This document shows, piece after piece, positions 22,034-34,400 of a stretch of DNA of 45,867 nucleotides; the first letter of the stretch is position 1; every line of letters begins with the position of its first letter. The notes beneath the pieces were generated by a model that saw only the letters and a program-made list of their open reading frames with translations, did not search any database and had not been told where the DNA came from. The stretch covers positions 343,160 to 389,026 of the forward strand of contig NW_005434667.1 in assembly GCF_000315625.1 (NCBI RefSeq), read 5' to 3'. The translations under genes were made by a program, and so were the position numbers. The DNA is from Guillardia theta CCMP2712. Taxonomy: Eukaryota > Cryptophyceae > Pyrenomonadales > Geminigeraceae.

Positions 22034-22303
22034 GTGAAGCGACAGAGGATAGCTGAGGACGACCTCGGAGGAACGAGCCCTGAGAAGAAGCAGAAAAAGG
22101 AGGCAGGATCCATGAGGATGATGGAGTCGGGAAAGTCAGGAAGGAGCCATAGAAGGAGATCATCTGCCCGCTCCGCTCCTATTTCCTTTCTCCTCCCTTC
22201 CCGTCTCGCTACTTCCCGCCCCTTCCACTTCCCCGTCCCCGTCCTCTTTCTCGTTCTCTTTCCCTTTCCCTTTCCCTCTCCCCCCTCTCTTTCTTGTTTC
22301 TGA
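22034..22303 (+). other. possible basic exon, weak support
   Basis: A frame starting KRQRIAEDDLGG with SPEKKQKK and SHRRRSS follows an acceptor-like CGACATGCAG. It looks like a nuclear-localisation-rich exon but then decays into a CCC/TTT pyrimidine tract. No partner exon was found. The remainder to 22443 is the 3' flank of the giant gene. Confidence 0.2.
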
Positions 22304-22443
22304 TCATGTAATTGCATATCCACGTTTTCATTTCAACAAACAAGTGAAACTTCCTCGCTAAGGACGAGGTCAAAGAGGCAAACTACAGGAGCTGCAGCTT
22401 GCGGGATCAAGACGCCTTCTCACCTCTCCCTTGATCCTGCCAC

Positions 22444-25400
22444 TCAAGGGTATCTGACCACAGGAGGTGCTGTATACTGCACGATGTAGCCGTAGGCCTG
22501 AGGCGCATACACCGGGGCCATCTCTACATCCGCTGACTTGGCGACTTTCCCATTACCCACAAACTTGTAAGCCAGCAGGCCCAGCACAGCCGCTCCGACG
22601 ATTCCGCCAATGACGCCGCCTACAATGGCGCCGACGTTGAGACCTCCTGCGGGTGATGAGGATGAGGAGCTTGCTGAAGAGGCTGCTGAGCTGACTGGTG
22701 CTGCAAGCACAGCGAGCTGGCGCGGATCCGTCTTCCAGACAAACATCCTGGTGCTGGAGGACAGCAGAGCGGTCTTTTGTCCGTTGGAGTACAAGCCAGC
22801 GACCGTGTCGTTGAGGAACAGGTCTACCGAGGTAGGCGAGGAGGTCGAAACTATCAGCAAGGGCGGGCTGCTCCACACTGAGTCGAGGACGGACGGTCTG
22901 CTGATGATGGAATAAAAGTAAGCGGCACCGTCCGATACCGAGAGGCTCTGCTGTGGGACCGCCTGATCCCCGAGCATCTGACCGAGGGAGTCCAGCACAA
23001 ACACGGGTGAGCCTGGCTCGAAGGGGTTCGGCGAGCTCGCGTTGATGGCGTTGGAGCTGTTGTGGGATGGAGACAAGATGGAGCTGTCTGAGGCAGGGTC
23101 GAAGCCGTCCATCTTGTCCTGGAAGTAAAGAGGGTCAGCTGAGAACCTCCAAGGTTGGTAGGTAGATGGGTAGGTGAGGATCGGCCTGATCAGCCTCTGA
23201 GTGAACTTGTTAGACAGGTCGACCTGCAAGAAGGTCTGCTCGATCAATGTGCGGTATGAGTACAAAGGGCCTGCGATGGACTGTCCTCGGGCTTCGTTCT
23301 CAAGGAAGTGATTGAGAATGAGCTTTAGAGCTGGCTCACTTGTCACCCTGCTACCTCCAGACAGCACATGAACCCCTGACAACGCAATGACCCCAGCAGC
23401 GTTCATTTCGTACACGGGCAGAGCTGCGAAGCCCGAATTGCCCGGCAGGTTTGACCTGAAGGAGAAGAGCCAGGAGAAGATGGCGTTGGGGATGTTGTAG
23501 GTCGTGTTGCTCACGTGCGCTGCAACAGCCGTTCCTCTCAGTCCGCGATCTGAAGCCTTGACGATTCCTAAGGCGGGCTGCCGGATTAAGATGATCTCCT
23601 CGTCGAGCTCTGCCCAGACATTCTGATAGCTCGAAAGCTGTTGGATCGAGCTGGGAAGGGTGATGGGGCCGAGCTGAGAGATGTATCTCAAGTGCTGGTC
23701 ACGTCGAAACAGCGGCGTCACGGACGAGACTTGCGAAGAAGTGGCTGACACTGGAGCCTTCCATTCCACAAGCGCGTCAAACGCATGAGGGGCAGCCAAA
23801 GTGCCTTGCTGAGCGCGCTTGACTAGAAGCAGGTTGCCGTTGAGGTTCTCTATGGTCATTACTTCTTGGTCAATGATAAAGTTATCCCCTGCGCGAAATC
23901 CGGACGCGTCAAAGAGATTGATAGTGTTGACAGTCGAATCGATTGCGAGGGCAAGCTTCGACCTGGCGTAGCTCGTCTTTGACACCCGGATAAGCAGCAA
24001 GTTCTCATACATATCATGGAAATAGGAGTAATAACTATAACTATTCGGAGAAGGATTGTTGACTACATACTTGCCAGCAGTGATTTTCATGCGAATTTCA
24101 TTTTCGGTCGATGAAATGATGTAACCTGTCCCGCCAGCCAATAGCCACGTGAATAATACACTGTCTCCTGGAGAGAGAGCTGTGCCGTTGGTCACATCAA
24201 ATCTTTCGTACTTATAGAGAATCGCTGTGTCTTTCTCAAAATTGTATAGTTTTCCTACTGTGCTACGAGGTATGGTGTAGACTGTTACATTAAGGGAGTA
24301 GTTTCCGACGTACTCTACTTGAAACAACCCACTACTAGACGTACTCTTGTCAGCAATCCAGACAAAGTCTCCAGCTGAATAGAAATCAGAGACCATGGTC
24401 TGCAAGTTGATTGTATGGACAACTGAAGGATCGACCAGAAACGTTTGCTCTTCGAGACTCCAAGAAGTGCTTAAAACCCTCAGACCCTCCATCTTCACTA
24501 TGTAAGAAAGGATAGCATTTTTCTGTTGCGAACACGAAGGGGAAGCACCTGGGACATAAAGGCTCTCAACCTTGATCTGACTTAACCCTGCATCGATAGC
24601 TGTCACGTTGTAAGCTGTGAGGCCATCTGACACGATGTCGCCAACAGCAAACTTGGAGATCCCTGTCATGTTCAACAGTGACCCATTGTTAGAAGTGCAA
24701 TAAGGGGGACTGAAGTAAGCAGGCTGCGAAATGGTCTGGACAATTGCTCCTTTTGACACTGATGCTACCTGCGACCTGCCACCGTAGTCTGGGATCAATC
24801 CTCGAAGTACACTCCCATCAGACTGATACTCCATCACTTCAATATTTCCTTCATTTTGAGTTGGGAAAGCCCACAGAATATCTCCAGCTTGCAGACCAGT
24901 AGAGTTCGAGAAGACGGGGTTTGTAGCTGTCGGGCTTAGACTTTGTTGGAGGATGCGCGGACTTGATGAGAGCGTTATTGGGAATCCACGGCCAATCAAT
25001 GTTGCAGTGGTCTGAAATTGAGCTCTTGCAACAGTCAGATTTTGATAAAGATATCCTGATATTCTGGCTGTCTCAACACTCAAGACCAACATCACCTCAC
25101 TCGAAGAATAATAGAAGATAGACATTCCCAGCACATAGTCGCCGGGTTGAAAGCCCGTCGACGATGTATTCTGCACGGGGTCCCTCACAGATAGAATAGT
25201 GTCAGAAGCATAAACATTACTCAGGATGTTCATGGAGGATCTGGTGATGGATGGTACGATGCTGGTGCTGGTGGTGGTAACCGATATAACGTTTGCCGTG
25301 CCTTGCACAAGCTTCACCAAGACTTGCTTGGGATAAGCCGCAGCTGAGGTTGAAGCTTGAGCTCGCTTTACTGTCAAGGTGTCGCCTGAGACTGCAGTAA

Positions 25401-28400
25401 TTGCCATGGCCTCGCTGAGCACCTTGATTGAGGCGCCGGTGTAGAAGAAACTCCCGTCAGACACGGAGAAAGTCGTCTGACTAGAGCTGATGGGCTCCAG
25501 TAGCACGATGGGATACTGCTGTGAAGGGCGAATGTAGCCCACGGGCTTGAAGGCGGCATGGCTGCTTGCAAGCGTTCCTTCCTGAGCTCGTAGGACGGTC
25601 AAAGACGCGGCATGCACGCTGGAGATGTACATGACCTCGTGCTCTATCTGGATGTATCTGTCCGAGATGAATCTTGATGCTTCCGATACTTGGATGGTCG
25701 TCGCGTCGTTTGCAATTTCTTTCAGCAGCACTGAGCCGGGATTGAAAGGGCGGACAACGGTTCCAAGAGCGAAGGAGGAGGTGATTGTTGTGTTCAGTGC
25801 TCCTCGGGTGACGGTGAGGGTGTTCTGCTGCTGGCTGACCCCGTTGACAAGCATCACTTCCTCAGCCAGTCTGATGTAATCTCCCACCTTGAACCCTCCT
25901 GCTGACACAACAACAAGTAGAGCTGAACTGGTTAGAGAGACGAGCGTGGTGACAGGGAAATTGCTGAAAGAGCCGTACACTGCATTGATGAAACCAGGTC
26001 GGAATAAATAGTTGACTTCAGTAACCTCGCCAGCATAATTCCGGACAGCGTTTTGTTTGTACGACAGGTCACCAGGCCAGTGCAAAGGGCCAGGCTGAAG
26101 GGCGTCAGAGCTGGGGCCAGCCGAGAAGTAGAGAAGAATCTCCGCGCAGGGATACGCCTGCCCAACGTCCGAGGGGAACTCAAGTCGGAGGGGATTGGGC
26201 GTGTTGGGAGAGAACCCGAAGCCTTGATTGAGCAAGACTGGCTGCTGTTGCCGTGCATCCCACCCGATGACAGCGAGCGCTTCGTCTGGCACTACAGAGG
26301 AGAGAGAAGCGTCAAGTACCGTCGAAAGGTAAGAAGGACAATTGTCAGGCGCACATGCATGGGAAGGACAAGGGAAGGTAATGCAACTGCCACACTGTGA
26401 TGACATCGAGCAGGAAGGCAGTGGGTTCAGCTCCGCTTGCGAGTACGAGCTCGTGCAAAGCTGGGAGTCTGGGCAAAGTGACTTGACGACAAACGATCCG
26501 CTGCTGCACGTCGGCTTCTCCTTTGCACTTCCCTGGTTAGCTTCGGGGAGGGAAATGTTTCTAATTAATTCCACCCTCGATGCAACCAGCCCGTTCCTCG
26601 GGAAGGCGCGAACTATGGGGGTAGGGCAGGTAGGCAACAAACCCAATGATGAGACTATGCGAATGCTCGGAGGCTTCAGGTACCCAGATCCAGCATTGAT
26701 GACCTTGAGCAGGTACGTGTATGTGGCATTCTCAGCTGTAAACCCCTTGCTAGCTGCTGTCAAGCTTGCCGATGGTCTGTTGGTGTAGGGGTCGTAAGAG
26801 GTGTCGTGATAGTCAAGGTTGACCTCGGCCTGCACCCCCACCCTGGGCGGAGGTTCCACGATAACTTTGGGGACCTCGCAGAGAGACGAGAAGGAGAACG
26901 TAGCGTTTGCGGTAAGCTTGAAGATCAGTGAACCCTTCGCGCCTTGGAAGCCCTGGCCACGTCTCACAGTGTACACATTCTTCGTTGAGAAGGCAGACAG
27001 ACCGTTCGACACTCGCATCTGCAGCGTCTTGCGCGTCCGGTAGTCACCAGCAGCAGCAGCCGGCGAGCAGATTTGCATTCCGTTTCCATTGTTGGGGGAG
27101 AAGAAGGCGTTGGCGTACACTTGCCGCTGACAGCCTCCTGCGCATCCCTGGCTCACCGTAGCGTCGACGATCAAATCAGAGGCTGTGCAGACGTCATTTG
27201 CGATGGAGATTGCGGTTTTGTCTTTGCACTGGCTGGTTGAACATCCGCTGCAGCTGAAGGTTGCTGCAGGAGCCGTCTCATATCCGTAGCCCTCCCGCGT
27301 TAGCAGCACTCCATCTAGCGTCAGGCCTATGGGCCCTGTTGAAGTGCCAGAGGATCTGACGAATATCGAGAAGACGTTGTACCCCTGGTATGCAGTATTG
27401 AATGCGAAGTAGGAGGGCCGGCAGGTGGTCTGCTGGCTGCTCGAGAGGTCAGCGAAGTCCTTGGAGTAGCTCTTGGTGGAGCCTCCGACGTTGAAGGCAA
27501 TGTCTACGACTATCGGGATGTTGGCGTACCCCTGTCCCTGCTGTACGATCACATAGCTGGGGAGGCTGGAGCCTGTGGGTTGAAGGAGTTGAAGTTTCAG
27601 GGTCTTCCCTCCTAGACGTTGTGGAGAGTTGAAGATGAGGACGGCCTGATGGCAGCTTGTCAGGTCTACATAGGAGCTCGGGCCATCGTACAAGATCACT
27701 CCATTCACACCTTTGCCATTCTTTGACCCGATGCCAGGCAATGGCTGCACCACCCCCTCCACTCCGTTGGCAAGCACTGATCCTGAGGCAGGAAAGGACC
27801 AGGTGGGGACAGCGAGAGCGTCTGCTGCAGGGTCAACCAGCCCGTGGGCGTTGACAGGAGAAGGACTGATGGTGACAGATGTGAAGCCGAAGGCAAACCC
27901 AGCAAGGTCGACGCTACTGGGGAGGCTGACGCCAGTCACTCGCGAGTTGTTCCATCCGCTGCCTGCCCTGGAGTAGGTCTGCGTGACTCCGTTGCTGCAG
28001 GCTTTGTTGAAACCAACCACCACCGGCGAGTCCATGGAATTCTGAAAGGCTGGTGCTGACGTGGCAGCTGAGAGAAGGACAGGTTGTAGCCCCGTATAAG
28101 AAGAATTCACTCGAGTTCCAGCCATATGAACATCTGCAGTAGTGAAGCCGAGGATAGCGCGGGCAGCTCCTTGCTTGCAAGCGAAGCTGACAGCAGGAGG
28201 ATACTCGTAGCCGTAGCCTCCATCGATCACCTGAATGGAAGAGAGGTCTCCTGCAGCTGCTGTCTGAGCCTTTGCTGTCCTGCCTGAAGGCGGAGCCTCG
28301 ATTTCTATAGGGCCAGCACAGGAGACAGGAGGAAGAGACGTGATGATGATGGCAGCGACGTATCCTGTGCCGATCTCTGCATTCAGCGTCCTCGCGTCAT

Positions 28401-31400
28401 GCTTCTTGTGGAGGGATACCGGGGAGAACACATCAGAGTGCAAGCCAGTGAGCGAGTCATACTGGTCTCTTTGACTCCGATACATCATCAAGCTTGAGTC
28501 CGGCGACACCCGCAGTCGAGCAGTGTAGTTGTGCGACAGGTGAGCAACGGCAAAAGCGTCGCAAGGAGTGTTGGAGTCCGAGTTCTCAAACCTCACTGTA
28601 GGCGCAAAGAAGTATCCACTGCCGCTGTTTGTCAGTGATACGCCCGTGATGGAGCCTCCATTAACCGTCGCAACAGCCGTTGCCTGAGTGCACAGGCTGA
28701 AGTCATCAGGACAGACGGGGGAGTTGGTCAAGGCGTCTGTCACCGCATACTTAGCTGGGCTGGAGATAATAACAATGATGTTGGAGCTGCAACTCGTTCC
28801 CGGTGTCACGATTTCGATCCATTCGATGCCCGTGCTTTGCCCCTTGAGCATGAAAACACCGTTCAAAGTTCTGCTGGAGAGACAGGTGCCTTTGAACCAG
28901 GCGGGTCTGAGATATCCAGATCCCCACGTCGAGGGAGGAAGGAAAACTGGCTTGTTGGCTCCTACGCTAGTCATGGTTTGCGCCAGGTTGACAGTCAGGC
29001 CATCAGATGTCTGAGGGGCCTCGATATCACTTCCCGGGATGGTACAGCTGTCGCCGCTTGAGATGGCCCCCCCGAAAATAAACATTCTTGTCGTCGGTGC
29101 TCCTGCCATACCAACGTTGCCAACACTGATAGGAGACGCCAACTGAAACCTCGTCCTCTCCTTGATGGTCTTGGAGGCGTCGTCCGTAGCGCGAGTGACG
29201 AACGCGTTGGTATCGCTAGGGATGGACCTGAACCTGTAGCTGGGGATGCTTATGCTGATGCTCTCGCCCTGCCTGATCCACTTCCCCTTTGCCACCTGCA
29301 GCTGCAGCTGCGTGTAGATGGTGTAGGGCTTGTTCGCCAGGTCGATGTTTCTAGGCTTGTTGCCTTGGAGGTCTGTCACCCAGTAGACGCCGCCAGCTCC
29401 CTGCTTGATGACGTACTCGTTGGATCCGATCATCGCTGTCATGCCGGTGTATCGACCGACCTGCTCCTTGGGCATGACCTGACAATCACTCAGGAACGAC
29501 GTTGGGAACTCTTCCGCCACCACGAAGCATTTGTTCGCCTGACTGTAGTCGAGGATAGACTGGGTGATGACCGTACCGGTGACGTTGGTCAACGACACAT
29601 CAAATATGGGAAGCTCCAGCTGCTGGACTGTGGAGGGCAGAGCAACATTTGGCTTGAGCGTAGTTGTCACCGTTGGAATTGTAGTGTAACCGCTTCCCTG
29701 AGAGGACAGGCTGGCGCTCGACACGCTGAGAAGCACTTGAAGCTGCGTGTCCTTGCCAGTGACCGTCGCATACGGGAACCCTGAGTACAAGCCGGGAGAC
29801 GTCACTTGCACAGCTGGACTGCTGCTGTAGAGGGATGAGACGGATGCTGCGGCAGGCGACACTTGGTAAGTCGAATCAAACACGATCATGTCACCATCTG
29901 TCAAGGAGCTGCCTGACATGTACTGAACTCCAACCACATGGTACATCAGCGACCCCCTGGCTTGACTAGCTGCACTGACAGCTGCTGCCACAAACGTTGG
30001 TGCTGCCGCAGAGATCCCTGAAGTCTCTGTGTACCTCCCGCTAACGACCGTTAGCCCCCCATGTCGCACTCGCACGCTTGTGACTTGACCTCCATCGGTC
30101 GCAGTGTGCTGATTGTTGCGGCACTTGAGCTGCATGCCGACGTAGTGAGAGTCGTGGGGCAGGTTGAAGCTGCTGTTCTTGTAGCAAATGTCTTGTGTGT
30201 ACCCAAGAGAAGAGGCTGCCGTGCTCTGAACCTTGATCAGAGACAGAGTGCTCAAAGAGCTCCCGAAGGTGACGTCGCTATCCGGCAGGCCCCACGGGCA
30301 GGACACGCGGCTCCAGCACAAGTCCTTGTTCTTGTTGTAGCCCTCGTCATCGGGCGACAACACAAACAAACCGTCTACATCTCCATCTCCTGACCGATGT
30401 CTGTTCCCGTCCGCTGCCCAACCGTTGCTGACGTATGCTCGCGCTCGATCTTTCTCATTGTAATTCAGCTCCCACTCGAGCTGAGTTGAGAAGGTCGAAA
30501 ATGCTGGGTTGGGGGAGGAGGTCACACCAAAGATCGGGCCAGTGATGACATCATAAGCAGGCAGATTGACAAGGAGCATGTCGCCCTCGTAGAGGTTGAG
30601 TTGCGGAGTGACAGTGAAGACAACCTCTGAGCTGTTGTGCTCTTGAAATTTGAGGCTTGACTTGGATAGCGCAAGCTTCCCGCTGTCTAGAGCGGAGGAT
30701 ACAAACGACTGTGCCGTGACCGTGAAACCTTCAACACTGGAAGGAGTGATCTGATTCTCAAGCTGCAGCTGCACCGTGAAGATTGACAGGTCGTATACAA
30801 AGGCTCTTGCTAAAGCACCGCTGCCTGACCCTGTGGGATCCACTATGAAAACACGAGGAGAAATAGTGTAGCCTGAACCAGACGCTGTGAGATTGATGGA
30901 GGACACAGTACCAGACAAGACCGTCGCTTTTGCTCGAGCTGAGGTACCAGCAGCAAACACTACTCCTGCATCTGTGCAGGTCGTCTTGGACCAGAACTCT
31001 TCACCAGGCGTGACGTCGCAGATGATCACGATAGCAGCTTTGTACTGAGAGCCCCCCGCAATCACCTCCACCTTGTACAGACCCTTCGATCGGCGAGCGC
31101 TCACATCGAAATACGGATCGTAAACAAGATTTGAGGAGGGTGCTGATCCTCCTGTGTAAGATATCTGAATCTTGCTGTCGATAAACTTGCAAACACTCTC
31201 GAACGTTGCGGGAGCAAAGATTCCCTTGTTACTGTGCTGACTGGTGATAGAGTTGATAACCTGGCCATTGCGAACTATCGTACATGGCACTTCCGATGAG
31301 CCCGCATTCGTCATGCTCAACAATGAGCCAACGGTGATAGTCTGGCCAGGCATGAGAGGGTAGTTGGGCTGCAGCTCCATGGTCACCCATACCGTACTTG

Positions 31401-34400
31401 CAGTCACGTTCGACCCTGACCGCATGTTGGACGAGATGAACTTGCGATCTGAGACGTAACCAGCACATCCCGAGGGCTCGGAGGGGTAGCCCCTAACCTT
31501 TCTGCTCACATCGTTGTTGCACAGGTACGTCTGCGACCCTTTGAACGCTTCTGGTGCAGACTGCGAATCGACAATCAATGATACTTGAGGACAGCTTGGA
31601 TGACTCGTAACGGAGTTTGTGAGCCTGAAACAAAACTTGTACTTGACACTCTCTTGAAGAGATTGCGATGGACCCAGCTGGAACCGTATCGTCGATTGAT
31701 CGTAGGTGGCATAGTTGCTCTGCGGGTTTGCTCCAACCGTCTGGAACAATCCCCCGGTAAGCGGCGCGGTAGCATACTCATCATACAGAGCAATGTTCGA
31801 GCTCGAGGAGAACATGCTCAACCCTGTGAGGGTGAAGGTGGTAGGGGCAGTGATAGTCTTACTTGATGTCAAGGTGATGCAAACAGGATTGACAGCACCA
31901 GGAGCAGGGTTCAGCTGTCCGATGTTGTACTTGTTGAGAAGATTTCTTGTCATGTGAAGAGCATGAAAGTCTGAGCTCATCGGCGGAGTCATTAATTGTG
32001 GGTTAGTCCTCTTGTCTGGAGCGAATTGAGATGAAATGGACACTGCAGGACTGGTTTGCTCTGCTGCTCCATTCTTAAAAGTGTAACGCCATATGTATGT
32101 CCATCCCGCATAAATACAGTTAGAAGGCTGGCCCTTGACTGGCAGCTGGCAGATCCCTTTAGCAAGATAGACTACAAGCGTTCCTTGGCTCCGATCCCAA
32201 GTCGTCTTCTCAATATTCGGAAAGTATTGGTCTGAAACTGAGGTAGCCAACAAAGATGTACCTGGAGTGTCCGTGCCTTGTAGTCCAACGATGGTGATCT
32301 GAGAGCTGTAGAAGCTACTCAACATGTTCATGTTAGACCTCAGAGTGATTGTGATGATGTTGCTCTGTTGCACGACCGGAGACGACTGCGCGATGACTCT
32401 GGTTGGAAAGTTGTAATCGTAAGTCTTGAGCACACACACGTCCCCATCCATTTCGCCATCTTCCAAGGCTCTCTCGAGAGCGTTCTGAACCATTGTAACG
32501 GTCTGTGTAACCAGATGGTTCCCTGGTCCACGAGCAGAGAGGCTCAGAGACACGGACTGGCAGGAGTTTGGACCCTTGGGGTTCTTCAAGACCAGCGCGA
32601 ACACAACATCCTGCTGCTGAGGGATAGAGAAGTAAACATTGCCAGCCTCATCATCCTCGTTAACGGTCAAGACTGCTGATCCTGCTGACCAGCTGGTGGT
32701 TCGATGCAGCGTCCCTCCTACGATCTTGTCCACGAAATGAGCAGTTGGAGGGTCAGACACAGGACGCAGCTGGAACAAGTTCCAGTCGAAGGTCGGACAT
32801 GCGCTGATGATTGGCGCCATGGCTGTCTGGGAGCCATGCAACCCTGAGATTGTAATCTGAGCCACAGAGTTCTGACCTTGTGCAATGGGCTGCGTGGAGA
32901 TACGGAAGTTGCTTCTGAGCGTCACACAGATGTAGTTGGTCGTATCCGGGCGAGTAGTAGCCTGTCCGATCTTGTACTTGATAAACCCTGGACTTGCCAC
33001 GTTGCCAACAGTGTTTCCGATGTTCTCCACTACTTCAGCATTCACAACTCCTCCCTTCTGCACAGTCAACGTCAAGGAGCAGGCCGAGTTTGCTGAGAAC
33101 AAATTTTGCCATGACCAGGATAGAACATAGATACCCCGAGCATCGAGGCCGAGGCTGTTATCTAGAGTCAGCTTGAGGGGTCTTCCAATGCTCCAATCTA
33201 ACCTAGCACTGGGCCAGTAGTCTGCCAGGTCGACTTCCTTAGGGTTTCCAGTACACTTGTCGGTCAACGAGGTTCCACCGTTGAGCCTGTTGCTCATCAG
33301 AGTCACGTAAGGAGTGTTGGTTTGTGTACCGCAGACACCTTGAAAGCTGATCACCGACCCAACCTCTACATTGAAGTTGGGTCGCAGGGTTACAAACATA
33401 TTGGTCATAGAGCCAGGATCGCTGGAACTTTGAAACATGGACGCTCTCAACCTGTTGCCGACTACCTCCAAGATCTTGGACGAGGAGTCAAACTTCTTAG
33501 GAGGGATGGTAACCGTCATAGAGCTCGACGACGTGCAAAAGTCATTCCCCAAACAGCGTTGACCAGACAATGAAACCTTCAAGTCTCGAGTGGTCTGTTG
33601 GTTCCCACCAGTATTCAGACTGAAAGAAAAAGTCACAAACTCCCCAGCTTGAATGTAATGTCCCGGAATGAGCTGCAGCGTCAAGGCCCCGTCGGCATTA
33701 AAATCTGCCTGACCAACAGACTTGGTGCTTGTGGAAGATCGAAACCTCTTGGGTATCAGTTCCTGTGCCGTGCTCGATCCCTCGCACTGACACTTGTTCT
33801 GGAAGAGCTGAATGTACTGACTCGGCGAGGAGCTTCCCGTCAAGCCGGTCAAGGTAATCGTGGTCGGGTTGGAAGCGACGGAGTAGATGGTAGAGGAGCT
33901 GACTAACGTGACAGTGATACAAACGGCTTGATTTGGCCCATCGTTGTTTCCAGACGCTGCGGCATACACAAAAGATGGAGGCGCTACCGTGCCTACGCCT
34001 CCGGCTTCCTTTCGTGTGGGGATAGGAGGGAGGTCCGTACCAAACCTGACGGAGCGATACTGATCGAAGGGAACTTGATAAACCAGGAAATCGCTTGTAC
34101 ATGGTGTCGACGGGAAGTCGCTGATGGAGCTCACGGCACAGCTTCTCACAGAGCCAGAGGCCTGATAGATGGCAACATGCGCCAACTGATACCACTGCTC
34201 GTCAATCCCTCCTATCGGTGGCAAGGGACCGAGACCATTCTGCTTGCCCTGAGCCTCATAGTTCTGATACATGGAGACCTTGCTGATGTAGACACCAGTG
34301 ATGGGCTGCGATGAAGACATGAGCAGGCGGAGCGTCTCTTTCTGTGAGTCCCAGTGGCACATGGAGAAGGAGTTTGCACGTATCTGTTTGAGATCGAAAG

